A stretch of 10,880 nt of DNA from assembly GCA_030740295.1 (NCBI GenBank), contig JASLXP010000320.1:1-10880 (forward strand), read 5' to 3'. Below are positions 1 to 5,284 of this stretch, in pieces. The translations under genes were made by a program, and so were the position numbers. Under the pieces are notes generated by a model. The model worked only from the letters and a program-made list of their open reading frames with translations. It ran no database searches and was not told the DNA's origin. Position 1 is the stretch's first letter. Each line of letters begins with the position of its first letter. The stretch is from Planctomycetota bacterium. Its GTDB lineage: Bacteria > Planctomycetota > PUPC01 > JACPCR01.

Positions 1-433
1 CGGCCGCATTCGCCGCATTCGAACTATCGAATGAAGAGAAGAATGAATTTGAACCTTCGCGCCGGGTAGTCAGATCCGTACTCACCACCGTCCCGGCTTC
101 ATACCTCTTTCTGATTCCGATCGCGGCATCAAAACGATCGGTGGAAATGACCTCCGCTCCGGCGAGTTGTGTGCCGGTCTGTTGTTCTGCCTTGCCGCCT
201 GCAACGGATGAAGTCAGGACGGAATCAAATGTCGAAACCTGTTGGAGCACCGAGTCGTCAGCGATATCCGGCGCGAGGCTGGCGATGCGGATGTCCAGGT
301 TGTTGCGAAGGGTGAGCAACACTGCCTGCCGCAAAGAGATTTCAATGCTCTCATCCGATTGGGACTCGGCTGAAATGGCCCCGGCCGCCGCCAGGACAAA
401 TGACAGGATGAGACGACCAGGGCAGGCGTCCAT
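1..433 (-). CDS. TolC-family outer-membrane efflux protein, N-terminal part (runs off window)
   Basis: The minus-strand frame from an ATG at 433 stays open to base 1 (144 residues), so the gene is cut by the window edge. Residues 1-22 form a signal peptide: a short Arg-containing start, a hydrophobic stretch LILSFVLAAAGA, and a likely cleavage after ISA. Residues 31-61 (ISLRQAVLLTLRNNLDIRIA...PDIADDSV) match the first helix pattern of TolC-type outer-membrane factors, in which an AL..AL.NNLDL.IA motif precedes repeated coiled helices and beta strands. Such proteins form the outer-membrane channel of efflux or type I export systems. An AGGAAAGGAA stretch lies about 13 bases before the ATG. An in-frame GTG at 484 is an alternative start but would add an unhelpful polar tail before the signal peptide. 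It lies 54 bases after the YlbF-like gene and is probably co-transcribed with it. Family call is good; substrate unknown. Confidence 0.8.
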   Translation of the reverse strand, partial: MDACPGRLILSFVLAAAGAISAESQSDESIEISLRQAVLLTLRNNLDIRIASLAPDIADDSVLQQVSTFDSVLTSSVAGGKAEQQTGTQLAGAEVISTDRFDAAIGIRKRYEAGTVVSTDLTTRREGSNSFFSSFDSSNAANAA

Positions 434-487
434 AGTCGGTTGTCTGTTTCCTTTCCTGGGCGTTGAGCTTCTGCTTGAACTCACGAT

Positions 488-847
488 TCAGATCCCGGTC
501 TCGACATGCGAACCGAGGGAATCGGCCAGGTTCGAACGCACTTTGCTCATCAGTTCGGCGAATTCTGCCTGTGTTTTGAGCAGCCGGGCGATCTTTGGGT
601 TTTCTCGAATGCGCCGCTCCAGCACTTCCCTGAGACGTTGATCCTGTTCATCGCCTTCGTCGCCCTGAATGGCCCGCAACTTCAGGCGCGAGTATTCCTT
701 GACCAGCCGACTGGTTTCCTCATCGCCTTCGATTTCCACCGTGATCTCCTGCAATGCTTTGAATCGGTCGCTGGAAGAGATGGACTGTCCAAGCCGTTCG
801 GCAAGATCGAGGATCTGCCTGATATCGTCTTTCTCGAAGTCAATCAT
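488..847 (-). CDS. YlbF/YmcA (Com_YlbF) family protein
   Basis: A 119-residue, highly charged, almost wholly alpha-helical protein with no signal peptide or membrane segment. The central SDRFKALQEITVEIEGDEET.RLVKEYSRLK and the C-terminal ENPKIARLLKTQAEFAELMSKVRSNL match the pattern of the YlbF/YmcA family: a helical hairpin whose second half contains ENP.I..YL.AQ.E...L. In Bacillus, YlbF and YmcA act with YaaT in RNA processing and development; outside Firmicutes the role is largely unknown, so no function is assigned. It starts 38 bases after the isomerase stop and ends 54 bases before the TolC-like start, so the three look like one transcript. No Shine-Dalgarno sequence is visible before the ATG. 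Length is slightly below the Bacillus members. The family call rests on recalled motifs and overall helical pattern. Confidence 0.7.
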   Translation of the reverse strand: MIDFEKDDIRQILDLAERLGQSISSSDRFKALQEITVEIEGDEETSRLVKEYSRLKLRAIQGDEGDEQDQRLREVLERRIRENPKIARLLKTQAEFAELMSKVRSNLADSLGSHVETGI

Positions 848-885
848 CTGAACAATTCGTGAACGAAACTTTCGATGCGTCTGTC

Positions 886-1890
886 CTACGATTTCAGCTT
901 TTCGATATCAGAATAATCACGCAGGCGATAATCAATTCCTACGTAATCGAGGACGTTGCACAATCCACGCAGGGCCACGCCAAACCCGTCGGGACCGCTG
1001 AAGCCGCCGAACTGTCCACCGCCTTTCAGATGCGGCTCGAGATCAAGGAAAACGCCCGGGATACCGTGTGGCTCGAGACGCTGCTCAAGCTCGGGAATGA
1101 AATCTCTCAGGTCGCGCAGGATCTCTTCATGCCCGCAGTCGCCAATATCCGCAGGCAGAAAGTTCTTGAGCATGTCCTCGTCTACGTGGCCCTGCCATTG
1201 GAGGGAGTCGTCGACTTTGTAGTCCTTGATGTGAAGCCATCCGAGGCCGGGCTTCATCGCATGGTAGTCTGCAACCGTTTCTGCTCGACTGCCGTGTTGG
1301 ACCAGGATGTTGGCGCCGTCGTAAATCAAGAACATATTGGGATGGTTGACCTGCTCGTAAATCGCGGCCATGGACGCGCCGTCATGACCTATGAGATTGG
1401 CTTCGACTTCGAGCCCCATGATGACATCCTCCGCCCCGCATTTTTCGGCGATCTTGCCGACCTGGTCGACGGCCTGGCTGAAGTGGTCTTTGGGATCGCT
1501 GCCCTTGGGCGGATAGAAAGAGAAGCCGCGAATGAGCTTGGATTCGAACGCGTGTGTGAGGTCGATGGCCCGCTGGACGTCTTCGGCCAGATACTGATTG
1601 AAAGGGATGTACGCGTTGGTGGTGCCATCTTCCACATCGAGGAGTTTGACCTTTCCTATCGGCGAGCCAACGGACGAAACCTTGATGCCGAAATCGTTGT
1701 GAAGCGCTTTGAGCCGGCTGACCTCGTCGTCATTCAGTTTCATGACATTTTTGACGCCGTCGCCCATGTCCACGAACCGAATCGAATAATAGGTGAGGCC
1801 GAGGCCTGCCAGCATGGTCAATTGCTCGGTGGCCTGTTTACTTCCCGGGCCTTCGTCTGCGAACCCGGTGAGGATTATCTGGTTGCTCAT
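886..1890 (-). CDS. Sugar phosphate isomerase/epimerase-like TIM-barrel protein (xylose isomerase-like, AP endonuclease 2 superfamily)
   Basis: A 334-residue cytoplasmic protein. The start at ATG 1890 gives MSNQIILTGFADEG, a typical first beta strand; the longer frame would need a TTG at 1956 inside the apparent promoter. The superfamily's divalent-metal ligands can be placed at Glu161 or Glu163 (GLEVEAN), Asp191 (YDGANI), His220 (LHIKDYK) and Glu285 (LDLEPH), each at the end of a predicted barrel strand. Members include sugar epimerases, xylose isomerase and inosose dehydratase; many planctomycete and verrucomicrobial copies take part in sugar or polyol breakdown. The exact substrate cannot be read from the sequence. 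It is the first gene of a probable operon with the YlbF-like and TolC-like genes, a mix that gives no metabolic clue. A promoter with a palindrome over the start site lies just upstream. Confidence 0.8.
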   Translation of the reverse strand: MSNQIILTGFADEGPGSKQATEQLTMLAGLGLTYYSIRFVDMGDGVKNVMKLNDDEVSRLKALHNDFGIKVSSVGSPIGKVKLLDVEDGTTNAYIPFNQYLAEDVQRAIDLTHAFESKLIRGFSFYPPKGSDPKDHFSQAVDQVGKIAEKCGAEDVIMGLEVEANLIGHDGASMAAIYEQVNHPNMFLIYDGANILVQHGSRAETVADYHAMKPGLGWLHIKDYKVDDSLQWQGHVDEDMLKNFLPADIGDCGHEEILRDLRDFIPELEQRLEPHGIPGVFLDLEPHLKGGGQFGGFSGPDGFGVALRGLCNVLDYVGIDYRLRDYSDIEKLKS

Positions 1891-1910
1891 GGTTGTAATT
1901 GGGAGTGAGA

Positions 1911-1923
1911 GGTCTGGAAGACC
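1911..1923. promoter_or_regulatory. Palindrome GGTCT-N3-AGACC at the likely transcription start of the isomerase operon
   Basis: A perfect 5+3+5 palindrome lies immediately downstream of the minus-strand TATAAT box, over the position where transcription should start and 20 bases before the ATG. A site placed like this is typical of a repressor operator. No regulator gene is visible in the window. Regulatory function is inferred from position and symmetry only. Confidence 0.35.
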
Positions 1924-1926
1924 CGG

Positions 1927-1956
1927 ATTATATAGACGGGCGTTTCCTTGCCGCAA
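1927..1956 (-). promoter_or_regulatory. Candidate sigma70-type promoter for the isomerase operon
   Basis: On the minus strand a perfect TATAAT (1932 to 1927) follows TTGCGG (1956 to 1951) with an 18-base spacer. The -35 match is weak (3 of 6) but the -10 is perfect and sits in TATATAATCC, the same ten bases seen before the small ORF at 3315. The implied leader is about 30 bases. Confidence 0.5.
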
Positions 1957-2052
1957 ATGGGGAGGAAATCAGGTCGTGGAATCTGGCCTGTATGTGGATA
2001 TGCCGCCGCAGTGCCCGTTTGACCTTCCAGCCGCGATTGTATTTAAAACTAA

Positions 2053-2088
2053 TGAGGCACTCATCTCCTTTTGGGAAACAGTGCCTCA
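2053..2088. repeat. Inverted repeat TGAGGCACT ... AGTGCCTCA
   Basis: Perfect 9-base arms at 2053-2061 and 2080-2088 are separated by 18 bases. A third partial copy of the right arm, GCCTCATT, follows at 2113-2120, complementary to AATGAGGC at 2051-2058. There is no T-tract after it and no plus-strand gene ends nearby, so it is unlikely to be an intrinsic terminator. It could be a protein-binding site pair or fold in a transcript leader. Confidence 0.5.
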
Positions 2089-2146
2089 CTAGCCCCTAAC
2101 GTCTAACCCGACGCCTCATTGGTCCGTTCACTCTGACAAGCAGGGG

Positions 2147-2217
2147 TCTTTCAGAGCGCTGGATTGTGAAAGAATCTGTTCAAATCCGAACAAGTTGTCT
2201 GGTTCATGATTTGAACA
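2147..2217. promoter_or_regulatory. Cluster of inverted repeats upstream of the GH20-like gene (candidate operators)
   Basis: Three symmetric elements lie within 71 bases: TCTTTCA-N13-TGAAAGA (2147-2173), TGTTC-N6-GAACA (2177-2192) and GTTCA-N5-TGAAC (2202-2216). The last two share the 10-base word GATTTGAACA in opposite orientation: its complement TGTTCAAATC is at 2177-2186 and GATTTGAACA at 2208-2217. They end 43 bases before the ATG at 2260. Repeated half-sites in this position suggest a transcription factor that binds as a dimer, perhaps controlling the GH20-like gene. No candidate regulator is encoded in the window. Confidence 0.4.
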
Positions 2218-2259
2218 CTTTCTATTAACGAGTGTCCCTGTGAGAATGTTTAGAAAAAA

Positions 2260-3222
2260 ATGAGAAAAAATATGAAAGAGCAAAAAAGTGCTGTCGAATC
2301 TGAGACTATCTGGGCTTACCTGATACATCAGGGCGCGAATCTGTGGGCCGATCGAGTGACACCCGAATGGAAATACGACCACGCCAGCTATCACCCCAGC
2401 CTGCGCTGCGAGACAACTGTCTGGAATGAATTGACAGAAAAGATGGCGGATGCCGGTCTCAACATGGTGGTGATCGACCTTGCTGACGGCATCCGGTATG
2501 ACAGCCATCCCGAGATCGCGGTGAAACGTGCCTGGACGGTCAAGCGACTCAAGAAGGAACTGAAGCGTCTCCGCCGGCTCGGACTCGAGCCGATCCCCAA
2601 GCTCAACTTCTCCGCGGCGCACGATACCTGGCTCGGACCGTATTCACGCTGTCTGTCGACGGAGCCTTACTACCAGGTCTGCCGTGATCTGATCGCCGAA
2701 GTCATCGAGATCTTTGAAGGCCCAAGGTTCTTTCATCTCGGCATGGATGAAGAGACGGTTCAGCATCAACGCTTCTACCAGTTTGTGGTGGTGCGTCAGC
2801 ATGGGCTCTGGTGGCATGATCTCCACTTTTATCTTGAAGAGGTGCGCAAAGGTGGCTCGCGTCCCTGGGTCTGGTCAGACTATTATTGGCACTATCCCGA
2901 CAAATTCATGGAGAACATGCCGAGGGATGTGCTGCAGAGCAATTGGTATTACGCGGAACGTTTTGATCGCCGGCTCGAGCGTGTGAAAACCTATCTGGAT
3001 CTGAACGAAGCAGGCTTCGATCAAGTGCCGACAGGCAGCAACCACAGCGTTCATGAAAACCTTGAGAAGACCGTACGTTATTGCACACCGAGGCTGGACG
3101 AAAATCTCCTGCTGGGCTTTCTGCAATCCGTGTGGAGGCTAACCCAGGAATGCTATCGAGATCGTCTGTTCGGTGCCATCAAGGCCGTTGAAGAAGCAAA
3201 GGCGGCGTATGAAACCATGTGA
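2260..3222 (+). CDS. GH20-like TIM-barrel protein (putative glycoside hydrolase, uncharacterised subfamily)
   Basis: A 320-residue protein. The N-terminal half alternates strands and helices as in a TIM barrel (MADAGLNMVVIDLADGIRY at about 62-80, LGLEPIPKLNFSAAHD at about 107-122). Residues 158-165, FHLGMDEE, resemble the HxGGDE catalytic motif of family 20 hexosaminidases, where the Asp-Glu pair polarises the substrate acetamido group and acts as acid. RPWVWSDYYW (201-210) matches the later strand with aromatic residues that line the pocket. No signal peptide is seen, whereas GH20 enzymes are usually exported, so it may act in the cytoplasm or not be a classical hexosaminidase. I recall related proteins in PVC-group genomes, often named only as hypothetical or Tat-signal proteins. 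An in-frame ATG at 2272 is an equally good start. It stands alone on the plus strand after a repeat-rich region. The reaction is not proven by what is seen. Confidence 0.6.
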   Translation: MRKNMKEQKSAVESETIWAYLIHQGANLWADRVTPEWKYDHASYHPSLRCETTVWNELTEKMADAGLNMVVIDLADGIRYDSHPEIAVKRAWTVKRLKKELKRLRRLGLEPIPKLNFSAAHDTWLGPYSRCLSTEPYYQVCRDLIAEVIEIFEGPRFFHLGMDEETVQHQRFYQFVVVRQHGLWWHDLHFYLEEVRKGGSRPWVWSDYYWHYPDKFMENMPRDVLQSNWYYAERFDRRLERVKTYLDLNEAGFDQVPTGSNHSVHENLEKTVRYCTPRLDENLLLGFLQSVWRLTQECYRDRLFGAIKAVEEAKAAYETM

Positions 3223-3302
3223 GCCAGCGATTACAGATGAAGTTGCATTGTTGCATCCAGTGACATGCGACATGCCGGCAAGACGTGCTCGTCGCAACAC
3301 TA

Positions 3303-3308
3303 TATAAT
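3303..3308 (+). promoter_or_regulatory. Perfect -10 box (TATAAT) of a probable leaderless promoter
   Basis: TATAAT ends only 6 bases before the ATG at 3315, so a transcript starting about 7 bases after the -10 would begin at or next to the start codon. A clear -35 is absent: the 17-base-spaced hexamer is AAGACG. There is no Shine-Dalgarno sequence, which fits leaderless translation. The in-frame GTG at 3285 would lie upstream of the transcript start. Confidence 0.45.
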
Positions 3309-3314
3309 CCTCTC

Positions 3315-3668
3315 ATGATTCCAAAGATATCTCCGGAACAGCGCAGAGCTCTCGATGAGCACAACGGCGAACCTGTCATCGTCGAGGACCCGGAACGACA
3401 GCAAAGATTCGTGCTTATCTCAGATACTGATCACCGAGTCCGAGATTTGGCAATGGATTCAAATGGTGAGGAATGGACCGAGGAAATGGAGGCCCGCCGA
3501 CACCATCTTATTGACAGAGATATTGCTGGCACGATAACGGCGGAAGAACGGACGGAACTCGCAGTGCTTGACCATCAGGGCAACGAACATTACGACAGGA
3601 TTGCCCCGCGCCCTTTGGACGGGGCTCGCCGCTTACATCAAGAATTAACTGAGAATCGTGGCAGTTAG
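3315..3668 (+). CDS. Small antitoxin-like protein encoded with an HNH endonuclease
   Basis: A 117-residue protein. The N-terminal half (about 1-45: IPKISPEQRRALDEHNGEPV, then VEDPERQQRFVLIS) resembles a short domain I recall from planctomycete antitoxin-like proteins, with a basic helix, GEPV.VEDP and a strand ending in YVL or FVL. The C-terminal half (about 54-112: W.EE..ARR..LID.DI.GT.T.EER.EL..L, then IAPRPLDGARRLHQEL) is a helical tail I associate with proteins next to HNH genes. No enzyme active site is visible. Its last 11 bases overlap the downstream HNH frame, which indicates translational coupling and a joint function. The ATG at 3315 was chosen because the conserved-looking domain begins there and a -10 box directly precedes it; GTG at 3285 would add ten residues. 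It may be an antitoxin or accessory subunit, but this is inference. Confidence 0.6.
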   Translation: MIPKISPEQRRALDEHNGEPVIVEDPERQQRFVLISDTDHRVRDLAMDSNGEEWTEEMEARRHHLIDRDIAGTITAEERTELAVLDHQGNEHYDRIAPRPLDGARRLHQELTENRGS

Positions 3669-4269
3669 TGCGCCTTTGCCATTCACGTATCCACGTGCCG
3701 TACTGGCCAGGCGTCATGGGCCTGGTGGATATGAGGACTATCGGTCGTATCGTCCATGGCTTCGAGATGAATACACTTTTCGGTGTGTCTTCTGTCTGAT
3801 ACGAGAACGTTGGGGCCAGGCAACAGGACAATTCGATCTCGACCATTTTGTTCCTCACGCTCAGCATCCGGGGCAATCTCCCGAATACGAAAACCTGATC
3901 TACACCTGCCACTCCTGCAATCTGAGAAAGAGCGACAACGAGATGCCACAAGCAGACCTGTCCTCTGAGAACGTCAGGATATACGAAGACGGTCGGATGG
4001 TCGGCCTGACGCCCCACGCGGACAAAATGATCCGTTTGCTCTGGCTGAATTCTCCGCAATCAATCGAATGGCGAAGGCTCTGGATCAGGATCGTTAAGCT
4101 TGCCAAGGAGCATGACGGCGGCCTGTTCAGTCAACTCATGGGTTATCCAGACGACCTGCCCGATCTGTCGAAATTAAATCCACCGTCGAACTCAAAGCCG
4201 GAAGGAATTGAGCAATGCTATCACGAGCTCCATCAACGCGGTGAGCTTCCAAGCACTTATCTCTACTGA
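3658..4269 (+). CDS. HNH endonuclease domain protein
   Basis: A 203-residue protein starting with GTG at 3658, inside the end of the preceding gene. It holds a zinc-supported HNH nuclease: Cys43-X2-Cys46 (RCVFC), the catalytic region FDLDHFVP with His63, Asn79 in YENLIYTC, then Cys84-X2-Cys87-Asn88 (CHSCN). The two CXXC pairs bind structural zinc while His63 and the last Asn/His positions hold the catalytic metal of the beta-beta-alpha fold. The flanks (ARRHGPGGYEDYRSYRPWLRDEY before; SIEWRRLWIRIVKLAKEHD and LMGYPDDLPDLSKL after) match a subfamily that I recall as frequent in planctomycetes. The target is unknown: toxin, defence nuclease or domesticated homing enzyme are all possible. Its stop is 8 bases from the stop of the convergent hydrolase gene, leaving no room for an intrinsic terminator. 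Confidence 0.85.
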   Translation: MAVSAPLPFTYPRAVLARRHGPGGYEDYRSYRPWLRDEYTFRCVFCLIRERWGQATGQFDLDHFVPHAQHPGQSPEYENLIYTCHSCNLRKSDNEMPQADLSSENVRIYEDGRMVGLTPHADKMIRLLWLNSPQSIEWRRLWIRIVKLAKEHDGGLFSQLMGYPDDLPDLSKLNPPSNSKPEGIEQCYHELHQRGELPSTYLY

Positions 4270-4277
4270 GTTCCCAA

Positions 4278-5111
4278 CTATGACGGTCTGGAAACCAGCT
4301 TGAGACCTGCTTTCATCCAATTGGCGAGGATCGTGTCGTCGTTAATTGCTCGTTTGGCGATGGCGCCGGTAGCCTCGTCGATTTCGATGGTGGCCGTGAC
4401 CAGCGTCTCTTCAAAATGGCCCGCCTCAACCAGGACGTTGCCGTCCGGATGAATGATCTTGCTGTTGCCGTGCGATTGTCCGGGAGCGTGCAGGTCGTCC
4501 GGGTTCGCAGGTGCGTTTGCCATCACGACGAAGATGGTATTCTCGGTGGCGCGGGCGATAGGCATGGCACGATAGGCGGAGAGTTTTTTTTCGCTGAGCA
4601 GGCCGCTCTCATTGCTCAGGTAGTAACAGACCCGTGCGCCCAAGGCCGCGGGCAGCCTGACAAGCTCGGGGTAACGTTCATCGTGGCAAATAATGAAACA
4701 GGAAGGGACGCCCCCGACTTCGTAGATTGGCAGGACGCGTCCCGGCTGCGGCCAGTTCTCAGCGAGGTGGGTTTTTGCGTATCGGCCAATTTCCTTGCCT
4801 TCCTTTGAAATGACCACAAGGCTGTTGAGCAGCGAGCCATCGGCCTCCCAGTGAACTGTCCCAAGCACGACATCGAGTGCCAGCCGGCGGGCCGCTTCGG
4901 CGACTTTCTTTTCAGCATCAGCGAATTGTTTTGGATCTGCATTGTCCCAGTAATCCGGACTGCACTGATAACCGCAGAGGCATGCCTCCGGAAAGGCGAT
5001 GGCCTGGACGCCGTCCGCGGCAGCGCGTTCCATCCATTCGATGACCTTTGACGCGCTCTCATCCGGTGAGGGAAAGGTAAGAATCTGGCAGGCGGCGATG
5101 CGAAGTTTCAT
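4278..5111 (-). CDS. Carbon-nitrogen hydrolase (nitrilase superfamily)
   Basis: A 277-residue cytoplasmic enzyme from ATG 5111 (MKLRIAACQILTF, the family's usual first strand); the longer frame back to a TTG at 5207 adds residues with no family match. The Glu-Lys-Cys catalytic triad is complete: Glu42 in FPEACLCGY, Lys113 in GRYAKTHL, and Cys142 in FIICHDERYPE. Later motifs AYRAMPIARATENTIFVVMANAP and HGNSKIIHPDGNVLVEAG also follow the family order. Members hydrolyse or condense amide bonds in small molecules through a thioester on the Cys. The branch (omega-amidase, N-carbamoyl-amine hydrolase, other) cannot be decided here. The upstream terminator at 5225-5256 separates it from the cytochrome operon, so it should have its own promoter within 5112-5224; no convincing one is visible. 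No Shine-Dalgarno sequence precedes the ATG. Confidence 0.88.
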   Translation of the reverse strand: MKLRIAACQILTFPSPDESASKVIEWMERAAADGVQAIAFPEACLCGYQCSPDYWDNADPKQFADAEKKVAEAARRLALDVVLGTVHWEADGSLLNSLVVISKEGKEIGRYAKTHLAENWPQPGRVLPIYEVGGVPSCFIICHDERYPELVRLPAALGARVCYYLSNESGLLSEKKLSAYRAMPIARATENTIFVVMANAPANPDDLHAPGQSHGNSKIIHPDGNVLVEAGHFEETLVTATIEIDEATGAIAKRAINDDTILANWMKAGLKLVSRPS

Positions 5112-5224
5112 GTTGGTACCGAAGGAAGACATCGACAGTTCATTCAAAGCGAATCGTAACCAGTGCAATCTCCCCCAGGTTTCCATGCCTGCCGGGGAAG
5201 TAGCCAATGCCCGGAATCATGACG

Positions 5225-5256
5225 AAAAAAAAGCCACAGGCATTACTGCCTGCGGC
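5225..5256 (-). terminator. Rho-independent terminator of the cytochrome operon
   Basis: Read on the minus strand, a 9-base stem GCCGCAGGC / GCCTGTGGC (one G-T pair) with a 6-base loop is followed directly by eight T residues. It lies 28 bases past the stop codon of the multiheme cytochrome gene and marks the end of that operon. Confidence 0.9.
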
Positions 5257-5284
5257 GCATGGATTCAATAATACAGTTTCATCG

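Larger units (their letters stand above)
1891..2259. other. Divergent intergenic region with several inverted repeats
   Basis: These 369 bases separate the minus-strand isomerase gene from the plus-strand GH20-like gene. I see no convincing coding region: open frames here are short and show no recognisable protein pattern. The left third carries the isomerase promoter. The right part carries inverted repeats at 2053-2088, 2147-2173, 2177-2192 and 2202-2217, listed separately. No clear -35/-10 pair for the plus-strand gene could be picked out. Confidence 0.6.

Noticed and set aside
1..20. Direct repeat of CCGCATTCG at the window start
   Set aside because: It lies in the TolC-like coding frame and merely encodes an Asn-Ala-Ala repeat; two copies do not indicate a mobile element.
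141..641. 166-residue plus-strand open frame
   Set aside because: Overlaps the minus-strand TolC-like and YlbF-like genes, both supported by family motifs.
855..882. Small palindromes (TTCG-N4-CGAA, CGAAA-N-TTTCG) between the isomerase and YlbF-like genes
   Set aside because: Too short and weak to support a regulatory or terminator call inside a 38-base operon gap.
859..1908. 349-residue plus-strand open frame
   Set aside because: It is antisense to the isomerase gene, whose metal-ligand motifs and barrel pattern are clear. The plus-strand product shows no family pattern.
2128..2622. 164-residue minus-strand open frame over the GH20-like gene start
   Set aside because: No recognisable domain, and it would cover the repeat-rich upstream region of a better supported plus-strand gene.
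3250..3271. Hairpin GTTGCAT / ATGCGAC after the GH20-like gene as a terminator
   Set aside because: The stem is short with a G-T pair and there is no T-tract after it.
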